From the NCBI GenBank assembly GCA_015680905.1, contig CM027377.1:12238501-12302500 (forward strand): DNA of 64,000 nucleotides, written 5' to 3'. The stretch's first letter is position 1. Each line of letters opens with the position of its first letter. Shown in pieces: positions 12,004 to 23,191 of this stretch. The notes beneath the pieces were generated by a model. The model saw nothing but the letters and a program-made list of their open reading frames with translations. It was not told the DNA's origin and did not search any database. Both the position numbers and the translations under genes were made by a program. Source of the DNA: Coptis chinensis (Eukaryota; Streptophyta; Magnoliopsida; Ranunculales; Ranunculaceae).

Positions 12004-14380
12004 TATCCTTTTTATTTTCTTTCAAGACATGGGCAGGATTATTAGTTGTCGAAAATCGTGTTTTTAGGGTGTGATGGGTATAGTTGTTGAAAAGTTGGGG
12101 TTTGCTTCCCTCCCGTTTCTCATCATGGTGAATCTTTGGACGTGAATTTCGACCGCTTCAAAGCTTATATAATGGAAAACATTGTTGTTTTTCACTCGAA
12201 AGGGTAACCGAAAATTTTAAACATCTTATTAGAAGGGTAACCCAAAAATGTTGCCTCTTTCAACTCCAAGGCGAACAACAACGATGAGAATATTACTTCC
12301 ATGCCATGCCATGCCGCAATGTGCTATAGAAGGTGCAGTTCAATAGAACCTGAAGGGGAGACGAAGGTAATAACTAACAACTCTGCTTTTCCAGGTTGAA
12401 CAATGAAGCACTGATCGACACAGAGAGAGAGTGAAAAATTAATTAAGAAAACAAGAATCCAAAAACAAATGTGGAGAATTTGTCTTTTCTAATTTCAAGA
12501 TTGTAATAAAATCAATCATCTATATTTCTGCTGGAATAAACTCGAACAGAGAAATACACGACAAAACTATCAACAACAAAAAAGAAAAAAATTAATAAGA
12601 AACTTGGACCACTGTGATTCTCCTCTATCCCAGCCCTTTGACCACTGTTAGTCTCTTCAGCATCTTTGACCCAAAATTGCCATTCCCTGACATTCTTCTT
12701 GTTTATTGCAAAATTCTTATCAAAGCGATTTTATAGATTTCTTCCAGTTCTTTTTCTTCTCTCCAACTAAATTGCCCCTAAATTGAAGCCTTTGATTCCC
12801 ATGTCCTGTCCTCCATTAGGTGGATGAAAGCGGAGCCAGGATTCTAATTATGTGCCCACTCTATCCCACCAATTACGCAAATTTTTTTTATTTAGTTTTT
12901 ATCAGAAAATCTAAACAATAAAAATCAACAAAATTATACATTTATTTCAATTCACAAAACTAAGCGTTAACTACTAAAAATTGCATAACAATTAAGCCAT
13001 TAATTGATACTATGTGGAATTAAATGGCAAAAAACCATTTGTTCTCAAATTTACAAAAACCCAAACCCTTCAATTACTTCAATTTAAATGAGGTATCCAA
13101 TTATTTGGTTCTCCGCCAACTTTTTCCACTATGTCAAACCCTTCCCCTTCATCGTTTGGGTTTCTCTCTCACTCTTGAATAAATGTTCCCTCTTCATCTA
13201 TGCATGGACTAAAAGCGTGTTCTTGATTTGACATTTACCATGTTTCATTGAATTTTGAATTTGTTTTAATTCTACATACTATTTCATTAATGTAATTGTA
13301 TTTCTTCAATCTGCTATAGTATATCTAATTGCCTTCATTGTATTGGTGTTTGCTTTTTCATTTCTACTTAAATTTTATTAAGTGTAGTCGGTTTCTTCAT
13401 ATTATTGGAAGGGTTTATAAAGATATGCAATATTAGAGATTTGGTTAATTTGCAAGTTCATAATCATAATTCTCTTCGGCCCTCATAATCTTTTGAAATT
13501 GGTTTTCAGGTTTCTTCTTAAGGATGTTGGCTTCTTCTGATCTACATGCATTTTTTATACCTGGACTATCATACACAGTAAGTATAAAGGTAAATTCAAG
13601 GTTTTAATTGGGTTGAATACGGGTTCAAAAACTAAGTTCTTGAATGGGTTTTCTTTTCACATTTGAAATTAATATGTATGTTTGGTTTAGTGCTACAATT
13701 TTTTTTTTTTTTTTTTTATTTTTTTTTTAAGTTCTTCAGGAATGGAGTTTTTGCTAAGAGTTCGTGTTCATCTGTTCTTGATGCAACAGTGATTTCATCG
13801 ATGTTACGTTCAAATCGGCAGGTTTACGAATCGAAAAGAATTTTTACCATAATTGTGATCATGTACAGAAAAACATCAATAAGGTGAGACATTAAGAACA
13901 TAAACCTAGCGGTTTGATTAAATTGGATTTTGATCGTGTTCGTTGGTATTAACTATGCATTTAATTTGGAATGGGTTTTCAAGTATTTGATTTTGTCTAA
14001 CTCACACGTCACACGTCTCATGGTTCATGGTGTTGGATGCTCTTTACACCACTTTGGTTAGTTGGTTTATATCACGTCCTATTTATTAATATCGATGGGT
14101 TAAAGAGTAATTTCAGATATATCAAGAATTTGTTTTTGATGGGTTGCGCAAGTACCTTAGGAAGTTATAAAGTGAAAATGAATAGTTGTATGGACAGACA
14201 GTCTTAACCATCTGATTTGAAATCTGGAGTTAAATTGTCACTTTTTGGTTTCTCCAAAAAAGTAAAAATAAGTATTAGATAAGCTTCTAAGTTATTTTAA
14301 GTTAAAGACCAATACAAAAATGGTGACATTTTTTATAGTCTTATTCTAATGTGTTCCAAGTCATATGATTATATTTGCAG
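12004..14380. other. gene-poor sequence, no supported gene
   Basis: AT-rich DNA with long T runs (for example near 13700-13730). The frame at 13663-13887 reads through a T tract and shows no family features. Splice-like signals occur before 14381, so part of this may be introns of the decayed helicase relic. Confidence 0.4.
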
Positions 14381-14458
14381 GAAAGGGAGCATGCATTGAG
14401 CTCATTTAAGAATGGTCGTCATACTCTAATTTTGGTGGCAACCGATGTAGCGCCATAA
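14381..14458 (+). pseudogene. DEAD-box RNA helicase relic (one exon)
   Basis: After an acceptor-like atatttgcag, the frame reads EREHALSSFKNGRHTLILVATDVAP and then a stop. This matches the helicase C-terminal region around motif V of DDX3-like plant DEAD-box helicases (family pattern: RE.AL..F..G..PILVATDVAARGLDIP). It stops exactly where ARGLDIP should follow, and I find no other helicase motifs nearby. It is a fragment of 25 codons, so chance resemblance cannot be excluded, but the LILVATDVA core is highly characteristic. Confidence 0.45.
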
Positions 14459-17050
14459 TGATACACGTAAACGGAAGTGGCATACAAAAGGTACTTTCCC
14501 TTTACTTTCATGTGAACCATTTGTGTTTTGTCAATGACTTAAATAAGTTCTAATTTGAACTCAAAGTTTTGGTTTACAACACAGGCACACCGCATATATA
14601 CCTAACATGAAGAAGGGAAAAAGTTGCACGGTTCAGTAGTATTAAAAAAAAAAAAATTGATTGATATTCATTTACTCTATTTAATACTGATTACTATCCT
14701 CTTTTTTTTTCCTTTGTGGTTCAATTGTAGGAACTGTTAAGAACGTGAGCGACATTTATTCTAAATCCTTGCATTACTGAAGGCATCTTTGAGAGACGCC
14801 TTTGTTACCGCTTGATGTTCCAGGCGGTAGAGCACAATGGATCATTTAGAAGCTGATTGACAATACGATTATTTGCATCTTATCTTTCTTGATGTCCTAT
14901 ACATTGCGGGTACGTCTTTTAACGGCCGAGCCTGAACAACAACAGGGGTGGAAGGATCTGTGTCCATGAGGTCCCGAGCCACAATGAGCCCAACAACTCA
15001 GCTCATTGTGGCTTTTTAATCTTCTCCCTTAGTCCCTCATAGTTCTGAAAGTAATGCAACATGCTATAATCTCCTATCTTTCCTCATCCCATCCAAGTTT
15101 GCCATTGAATTGTAGAGAACTTATTGAGAAGGTAATGTAAAACTTTCTATCCCAACTATAGATTTGAGAGATCATAGAATGCATCGGGTGATATTGGTAG
15201 TGATACGATATGGGTAAAAAACCTATACAGGGAGGTTTTGTGGGGTTTGATTGCCTCTATTGGCTTTCTTAGACTATTGGTTTTCTATATTGACATAGGG
15301 AGCAATGCAAGGACAGCAACATCATCTGCAGAGTACTTTTTTTCCCTTCCCTTTTCTTTTGTACAAAGGGAATGGAGTTTTAGAGGAAGCTATGTTGTTT
15401 GAAGTTTGAACTATGTATTGGTTTATAGATATGATCAAAGTATGCATGACATTTCTTTTTGATGCAGGAGGTTTTTAAAGGAATACATAAGAGGAAACAC
15501 AATCGTGTATGCTTGAGACAATGCCAAGTACGCTGAGATGACTGGGAATATATACTATCGGTGATTGTAGATCTATAGTTTGATGTTATATCAGCCCTTG
15601 CTTCATGTCTTCTTAGGGAGTCTTTATCAGTCCAGCTCTGGGAGAATCCCTTCATCTCAGTGTCATAAAGGTATAGAAATTTCTTCATTTGAAAATAAGT
15701 TTGTTACCTACAAGTAACAGAACCTATGTCCATTATTGTCCGATTCTAATCGATATGTATACATCTGTATAGGCTTCTGCTTATGGTTAATCAAATGTTG
15801 CAAGAAAAGAAGGGGAGCCTGTGGAATTCATTATGTACTTACCATGAATTTGTTTGGAGGTGCTGATGGTATTGTTTGTTAGTCAAATAGTATTTACATA
15901 GTACTTCGGCTAGGGACCTCATTAAACTCGGTGATACTGAATATTGGGCCTAAAGAATGATATGTTGTAAGTGATTTTTAAGTTGGGAATAGTGATGATG
16001 TGTCCTATTAATTGACTGGGATGAAATTGATCTATAGTATGCTGTAGATATTGAATTTGACATTAGAAGAAATTTGGCTTCTGCATACCCATTATATTGT
16101 TACTCTGTACAACCAAAATTCCACTTTTATCTATTATTGCTGTGAACAATTTACAATTATTTACTCTAGGTTGGTAACTTGATAGTACTTGATAGTGTTT
16201 TTGAGATCAAGTAGCAACTGATGGTATACAACTATACATATACATACGAGTTGAGGGATGTGCTATTAGGGGAGTGCTAATTAGAAATATAATTGTAACT
16301 GTGAACTTAAATATTTTAGGAGCATAATATGTATACAATCCATTAAGTTATACCGAATACAGTGTATTGTTCTTAATTTTGTGGGAATAGGTTAGCTAGA
16401 TGGATACATTTTACGTCATGAACAACAAGTTTTTTTATCTCAATTTTTTGAAATTTTATGACTACTCTTTTAATAGTTGTAGTTCTGACAAAAAATGCAA
16501 GTTGCGTATTTCAAATTAACACAGATAAATTGTTTGTAAATTTCATTTAAAATTGGTAAAAGAGATTTTTTTTAATACCAACTGACTATATTGTATCTAA
16601 TTATGACTTTGTAAAATATAGTACTGCTTATGATCGAGGTTTAAATGACGACACCATTTCTGATTAAGAACAATCTTTCTCATGATTTGCTATGAAGAAG
16701 TTGTGAGGCATTCTAGCTACTCAACGTTTTTGAATTGTATAGGTTATTAAAACATTGGTAATCCATGTGTTGTAAGAATATTAAGAGATCGTACATGGCA
16801 ACTTGGAAACACATAGAAGCTAATCTAGGGTTAGTTAGTTTAGGTAGGCACTTTGAGACATAATTAACTATGATGTGCTGACAATGAATGTTGGTGTTTG
16901 GGTTGCAAACTTGCAATTGGAGATCGTCTACATGTATGATTGTACAAAACTTTCTTAAATCCTTTATCTTCCAAAACTTATAGTTTGTGGATTCACAAAT
17001 GACAAATGATAAGGGTTATTGCTGATTTCAAATGCAAAATATCTTAACTA
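14459..17050. other. gene-poor sequence, no supported gene
   Basis: No frame in this stretch has recognisable domain content; 15380-15688 (-) and 16713-16916 (-) are short and unsupported. It holds one perfect hairpin at 14977-15013, listed separately. Confidence 0.4.
14977..15013 (+). other. perfect 13-bp stem, 11-nt loop hairpin followed by a T run
   Basis: AGCCACAATGAGC (14977-14989) pairs perfectly with GCTCATTGTGGCT (15001-15013) across the loop 14990-15000, and the T of the last codon-like GCT is followed by TTTT. The layout recalls the 3' end of a pol III transcript or a short MITE relic. I see no upstream pol III promoter elements that would decide between these. Confidence 0.5.
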
Positions 17051-17483
17051 TCTATTATTTTATATTTAATAATGATGTTTGACAAATTAAGTTTTAAAAA
17101 AAACTCTTTGAGGTTAGAAATCGTGGCCTATAGTGGCAGGGATGTGAATTTTTTTTTTTTTTTTTGTGACAATTTTATAGAAACATTGCAAATTGATCAA
17201 CAGAAATGCCTATTAGACTAACTTTAATAATTAACAGAAAATCGGAAAATGAAAGCAAAAAAATTTAATTAAACCTCAAAGCACACAAGAGGATGAGAAT
17301 AATAGATATAGAATAAGTAATAAGAATATCTTAACAAATATAGTTCTGCATTTAAAATGACGTTAGTCTCTTTAGGTACTGGAAATGAACTGGAAAAATG
17401 GAGCTGGATACGTTTTACAAGTCTAGAATTAAAATTGCCTAAAGTTGAATGACACCCGTTCGTAGGACGGGTTCAAAAACTAG
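17051..17483 (+). mobile_element. short Helitron (3' end clear, 5' end tentative)
   Basis: The 3' end shows a hairpin ACCCGTTCGTAGGACGGGT (17453-17471 region), then TCAAAAA and CTAG (17480-17483), followed by a host T: a textbook Helitron terminus. The most plausible 5' start is TCTATTATTTTATATTTAA at 17051 after an A, giving about 433 bp. The sequence before the 3' end (17225-17480) resembles the module and minisatellite units of the large Helitron at 6031-10892, so the two belong to related families. Confidence 0.6.
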
Positions 17484-18026
17484 TAATTAGAAGAAAAAAA
17501 ACAAACACCCATATTAGCACACAAACTAAACAAAATTAAATTAAATTTTGTGCAAATAAAATAAAATATAGTAAGCACTTAGAAGTAGAAAAAAAACAAA
17601 CAAAATAAAATATTGTGCAAAAAGTGTCGATTTCCATGGACATAGGAATATAGGATAGGACTATAGGAGGAGATTGCAAGGAATGAAATTTCGATGACTT
17701 GGAAAACACCGATATCACCTCGTCTCTTTTCATATTCATTATTTTCTTCTTCTCCAAATGACCACCAACTTATTATTATTCACGTCATCTGTTTCCTCTT
17801 TTCTTAGATTTCTCGAACTCTTTTGAGAAAACAAGACAAGCCCAACTCTGTTTTTCTCCATAGTAAGAACCCATTTTCCATCTCGTTTACTACTTTTTCA
17901 ACTGTTCCATTAGTTTTGGAAGATTACCCATCACTAGTTGCAATGATTCTTTTGTCAGTGATTGGTTATTTTTTAATCTTTGTTCACAGGTATCCGTATA
18001 GGATTGATTGATTGATTGATCTGGAG
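17484..18026 (+). promoter_or_regulatory. upstream and 5' leader region of the MUB gene
   Basis: Contains the region just before the MUB start codon, with pyrimidine-rich stretches typical of plant leaders (17740-17870) and ATTG repeats directly before the ATG (18004-18020). The ttgttcacag at 17981-17990 could be the acceptor of a leader intron. No TATA box can be assigned with confidence. Confidence 0.35.
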
Positions 18027-19562
18027 ATGTCTAAAACTCAGGATCCATTAGATATCAAGTTTCGATTAACAGACGGATCGGATATTGGACCCAAGACCTT
18101 CACTCCCGCCACAAGTGTCGCGACTCTCAAAGAGTCCATCATTGCCCAATGGCCTAAAGGTTTGTTTTCTGTTATTTAATGTATTTCTTATCTGTCTTGG
18201 ATGTTAAGGATTAGATGTAATATATTTTTATACAACGCTTTCTTGCTGAAGATGTTTGCAATTCTAAATTCTTTGATGAGCAGTAACTGAGTAGATCAGT
18301 ATTTTAAATTGCTTGCCCTGCTGATTGGGAAAACCACTCTTGTTTAAACTCGTGTATCTGTAGGAAGTCAAGGTCCAATGTAAGAGTAGCAGACCAAGGA
18401 TTTCACTTTTTTTTCTTCCTTTTGTCCATCATTAGCTCACCTTGCCAATTAATGTAAAAGAAAATTTTAGATGCATAAATAACGTATAATATCCTTGACT
18501 AAGTGTCAAAATGTTCCAAAATGCCTGGGTAGTGGTGATGTACGCATCTTCTTAATTGAATATAAAACAAGGATAGCTTGGGTCGGAAATGGTGATCCAT
18601 CAGTTTTCCAGTGAAGTGAGCTTGAATTATTTTCCCAGAGCTTTAATTTTGTTTCTCTCTCAGCTTGGGCGTCTAATTTCTTATAATAGTCATACTGCAT
18701 TTCAGATACCATTTGCTAATCATTGGGCTTAACTGTAACAAGACTTATCTATCAATGTAAACTTTTGTTTTTTTTCCCTTACTGTAAACATCAGAATATC
18801 TTTTTGTTACCTAACATCATTTGGTTTTCTCTTTCACTTCGATTGCCGTCTATCTCCTTTGCCAATCCTTATTCATTGTTATTATGGTCTACATTAAGTG
18901 GGCATGTGCTCCTTGTTAGTTTTAAGACACATTGAACTTCTGCTATTGAGCAGAAAAAGATAACGGTCCAAGGACAGTAAAAGACATCAAGATAATAAGC
19001 GCAGGAAGGATATTAGAGAACAATAAAACACTTGGGGAATGCAGAAGCCCAATGTGTGATATCCCTGGAACAGTAACAACCATGCATGTCGTAGTTCAAA
19101 CACCTTCAACAGATAAAGGAGGTATGCTCTGAATTGCAAATTGTTGATCTTTTGTGGATGATGTGTTTTATATTCTGTATTATTTCCTTGATCAGTTGAG
19201 GATACAAATTGCATCTGCAAAGAAGTTATATTATATTTGGTTAGGAGGGGCACGACCCAATTCGGACCAACATCCTATTGGTCGAGTGGTTAAATATCCT
19301 TCTTTTCCTGGAGGATTGAACCCACTGCTCTGGACTTACTGACAATAATCCGGTCCAACATCTATCTTGTTCAAACATGCCCCATCTAAGTGTGAACGGT
19401 TAGAAATATAAAGTTAAAATTATAGGATGCATGAAACATTTCTCTGTTTTTGTAAATAGAGGTGATGTGAATTACTGATGGAAGTATATATCTTGTTGTG
19501 GAACAGAAAAGAAAACGGCCAATGACCCAAAGCAGAACAAGTGCGTTTGTGTTATCTTGTAA
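18027..19562 (+). CDS. MUB: membrane-anchored ubiquitin-fold protein (MUB)
   Basis: Three exons (18027-18159, 18954-19121, 19507-19562) join in phase to a complete 118-residue protein, the usual MUB length. It starts MSKTQDPLDIKFRLTDGSDIGPKTF, the conserved MUB beta-grasp opening, continues with ATSVATLKESIIAQWPK, DNGPRTVKDIKIISAGRILE and PGTVTTMHVVVQ, and ends KCVCVIL. The last four residues (C115-V-I-L) form a CaaX box ending in Leu, which favours geranylgeranylation; Cys113 is positioned for S-acylation. MUBs attach to the plasma membrane by this lipid and recruit group VI E2 ubiquitin-conjugating enzymes (UBC8 type). The start is fixed by the family's N-terminus. All four splice sites are GT-AG. 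No disabling change is seen, so the gene is probably functional. Intron 2 contains a SINE-like segment. Confidence 0.95.
19225..19390 (+). mobile_element. possible tRNA-derived SINE remnant in MUB intron 2
   Basis: TTGGTCGAGTGGTTAAATA (19279-19297) resembles a tRNA A box, and GGAGGATTGAACCCA, starting about 19 bases after it, resembles a B box. No 3' tail or target duplication is visible, so this is tentative. Confidence 0.3.
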
Positions 19563-21645
19563 TTTGCATTTTGAAGTGGAATAGGGATTGTCGATAAGTG
19601 AGTAAGTTATCCATATCTACTAAATTTGTATTTCCTATTGCTCCATAGCTAATAAACATTCTTGTTGTCTCTTCTCATTAGAGTATTGGAGTGATCTATA
19701 CAGAAGTTGGGAAATAGATCATGACCGTAGATGGGAAAGTTGATAGAATTCGTCTGACCCTGGCTCAATTTTTTACACAGTTTGGTTCCTTCCATGAGGA
19801 GGTCTTGCTTTATCATACATTTTCCATTGATTATAGATTCTTATTGTGATGGGTCTACCATCATTGCACTTATATCCCATTTTCTTGTGCACTCTCTGTT
19901 ATATAAGATCCAAATTTAGTACATTTAGAGTCGTTCATTGAAGAAAAGAAAAGAAAAACTGGAAGACTCGAGCCCTTTGGGATACCAATTTTTAAAGTTA
20001 AATGACATTCAGATTCGATCTTCAGAATTTCAGAATATTTATCTGCCAGAAAAGTCCCTCTCGGCCTAAAGGTTTCTAATGGGACCCCTGAGAGAATTTC
20101 TGAATGCAAAGGAATGTGGTTCAAATTTAAGCTTCAGATGGACCACAGCCACTGTTCAGAACTTCAGATTCTGAAACCTAAGACTGGCACTTTTGTGCAC
20201 CTTGAGTAGGCCACATTATTGCTGTTACAAGTGGACTTGATTTTAGCTTATTCTAAAAGGAGCCTTATCATAGGGGGTGCACATGGTACAACATTCCAGC
20301 CTGGCTTTCTTAGCTTTTAAGAATTTGGTCTTCTTGGACTGCACTTACCCAATTATATGCCTGTGAAAAGCTGGTTGGTTTTGTGCTCTATCAGAATCTC
20401 TGGGTTTGTGAAATTTCTGATCACATCATCCATGGGCAACTTTAAGGGAACAAAGTGAAAAAATAAGTTAATACACTTATACTAACAACTTGCAAATGTG
20501 ATACCTGCGGGCTGAAGCTAAAAAAAGTCATTAAAGGAGAAACTGATGCTGTGTAGTACTGTTTGCGCAATGCCTTCGCACCAGAACGCTAAAAATTAAT
20601 CACCCTGCTATTGAATGGTTTTTTTTTTCTTCTTCTTCTTCTTCTATAAACAACTATTGAATGGCTTTTAGTATTCTATTAGGATCGATATTAGATTTTT
20701 GAATACTGCCGTCTGCAAGTTTTTGTTTACATACAAATGTTGCCACAAAAGCGATGACTGCTTCACGGGGAGTTCACGGGTTCTTTTCATTTCTTGTCAC
20801 CTGTACAACGATGCTTCAGAGGCAACAACACGATTACTATATAGTATATACAACTCAATTTCTATATTAATCTCTGTAATTTGTTTTGTTTCCAATTATA
20901 TTGGTACGATTTGACCTGGTGGTTTGGAAGAGTTTGTATTGCATTTGGCTACTCTCGGTCAAGAATCAACTCTGCCGACCCCAAGTTGCAAGAAAAAAAC
21001 ATTTGAATAATGAAGCATCTACCCCAATTATCAGACTTTTTTTTTTTTTTTTTTTATGATTGGCAAGCCTATTTTAAATGGGATCAGTAACTCTTTGATG
21101 CTTAGGGTCGAGCTCCAAACTTATAGTATCATCACCTAAAAGTTTTGTCAATTATCTGAATTAGAGGTGCATAAGTACTGATTTGTAATAAAACAGATGC
21201 TCTATTAGCTAGAACCATTTTAAATCTTATTTGAATTTCTTCAATTTGTTTTAACAGACGGTTATTGCCTACTCCTACTTACTGAATGAAATTATAGAAA
21301 CTTCAATGAATGGTCTGTACTCTGTACAGTCTGTAGTGTAAAATAGTCCAATCAAGTACTCATTTGAAGGAGTAAGAATATTATGATCTAAAGATTTTTG
21401 TTCAGGCTCTACGTATTTTTCATGTGAATCCAGATGAATTCAGTTTTTTTTTTTTCAAAATATATTGTTGAGAATGATAACTACTGTTTGGAGACCAATC
21501 CACCCAAAATCAGCCCTTAATCCAATGTTTAAGTCTACTTAAAAAAATTCGCTAGAGCTTATGTCTAATTCCAAACAGGAGGACAACTGGGGTGCTGTTG
21601 TTTATTTCTGTTTTTGTTGTTTTTAAGATAAGCTTACATGTTTTA
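19563..21645. other. intergenic sequence after MUB
   Basis: MUB 3' flank followed by AT-rich DNA with a TTC microsatellite (about 20628-20645) and T tracts (21037-21057). Short frames (19870-20124 minus, 20699-20914 plus) have no recognisable content. Confidence 0.45.
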
Positions 21646-22768
21646 GTTTCCTCAAGTAACTAATCCATATATCTAAAACTATTATTGTATAGTGGGCGAA
21701 AATGGTCATATGCGATTTCAGGAGGCCACATCAGCACAATTTTTAAAATAAGTACTTAAAATTAATTAAAATTCAAAACAGTATTTTAATTATTTGTGAG
21801 TCAATTCCTACTAAAAAATACACTAGACGTTAAGTTATATGTTTTCGAGCTCCATAAAATAATAAGAAAACAATTACACACCAATCAAAATTATGATTCG
21901 CTACGGAACATTAAAACACACAAAATGATTCAAAAAAAAAAAACACCCCTCGCCTCAAACTACGAATCCTCAAAAAACGAAAAACCTTCCGCTAGAAAAT
22001 CGTTCTCATCGCCTCAAACTACGAATCCTCATAAAATACAAAGAGAATTTCACTCCAAAACCAGGAGTTGGATCGAATTCAATGAAGGGGGAGAAGAGAG
22101 AAGATACTGAGCTTCAGAAGTCTTATGGATCATTATCTTCTAATGGAGATTTCACCCCATATAAGGAGAATTTCACACCTAAACCAGGACTTGGATCGAA
22201 ATTAGTGAAGAAGGGGAGGAGAGTAGGCATTGAGCTTCAGAAATCATGTGGATCATTATCTTCAAATGGAAATCAATTTTCGACAAAGGAGAATCTGACA
22301 CCGATAGTCCTGAGTGATTCTAGATTGAAGAAACCTCTATCTGGAAGTCGATTACGACAGGAAGCAGATGTAATTTTGTGCAAAAGAAGAGCAGGAAGGG
22401 TACCATTTCAACCTCTGTTTGTCAACACCATGAGCAGTAGCATATCAGAAGCTTCAGGTCTTAAGGCTACTAGAAGCAGCATCTCAGTCAGTCAGTAATG
22501 ACCAAACAGTTGAGATCACTGCTCCATATACTGCTGTAAGTCTTTATGTTTATTATGCTATATACAGCTTGAATTGTTTGCTTACGTTATGCAGAACCAG
22601 TCATTTAGAGAGAGAAATAGGATGACAAATTGTCTTTTGAACAAAGAGTCCAGAAGGTCTCTGCAGCTACTACAAGGCCTAAAGGGCACCCAGCTTATTG
22701 TTCCCAGGATGGGTAAGTGAATGAGTTATTTATCTAGTCTCCTCAAGTAACTAATCCATATATTGAGG
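21646..22768 (+). repeat. direct repeats (~28 bp) flanking a 1.07-kb segment
   Basis: The sequence CCTCAAGTAACTAATCC, extended by a few bases on each side to about 28 bp with one mismatch, occurs at 21646-21673 and 22736-22763. The segment between them holds the gene fragment described next. The repeats are longer than normal target duplications and the segment has neither TIRs nor a poly(A) tail. Confidence 0.7.
22082..22714 (+). pseudogene. unrecognised gene fragment with duplicated ~41-codon unit and KEN motifs
   Basis: The frame 22082-22498 encodes a basic, Ser-rich protein in which a unit containing YKENFTPKPGLGSK and IELQKSCGSLSSNG is tandemly duplicated (period about 122-123 bp, from about 22041; a third unit begins near 22286 as KENLTP). 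KENxTP motifs resemble KEN-box degrons of mitotic proteins, but I cannot name the family. Near 22490 a CAGT triplication shifts the frame: without it the exon would run as SVSNDQTVEITAPYTA to a GTAAGT donor at about 22535. A further exon-like block (22594-22714), with a CAG acceptor and GTAAGT donor, reads SFRERNRMTNCLLNKESR. The preserved splice sites indicate a copied genomic fragment, not a processed copy. Function unknown. Confidence 0.45.
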
Positions 22769-23191
22769 AGAATGGCTGTAACAACTAACAAGGACTAGTC
22801 CTCTCCTCCATCTATACTTAGCAATAATCCAACTAATCATATATATATAGCTTGAGAAAATAAACACTCTGTATTGATTTACACAAGTGGTTTTTGTTCT
22901 ATTGATTAACATGTATTTAAAGAATAGATTACAACAGTATGGAGAGATTCACTCTACCTATCTAACTAAAACAAAGATTACATTGGTGTAACTAACATGA
23001 AAGATAAACTCCAAATCTTATCAAGTAGTTCTTTGATTCTTGGAGTAAACACGTGTAGATATCTTAATAACTCTTCACCTCATCCAATAATCTTTATCTA
23101 AATAAAACTCTGCATTTTTCTTATAAATTATCTTCTTCTTCAAACCAGATTATTGTTTCTTATTGATTTTGCTTATTAAAGTACTGCAATA
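22769..23191 (+). promoter_or_regulatory. upstream region of the left GH79 copy, with TATA box
   Basis: CCAAT occurs near 23084 and TATAAATTA at 23122-23130, followed 62 bp later by the ATG at 23192. The spacing fits a core promoter with a short leader. The rest is AT-rich. Confidence 0.45.

Noticed and set aside
12900-15700. A full DEAD-box helicase gene around the 25-codon match
   Set aside because: No DEAD, SAT, HRIGRTGR or other helicase motif could be found in any frame nearby.
17536-17757. 73-residue minus-strand frame upstream of MUB
   Set aside because: AT-rich promoter or leader sequence of the MUB gene; no recognisable content.
21673-22740. Helitron ends (TCTAAAACTATTATTG start after A at 21672, CTAG before T near 22737)
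   Set aside because: There is no GC hairpin before the CTAG, and the direct repeats flanking the segment do not fit Helitron insertion.
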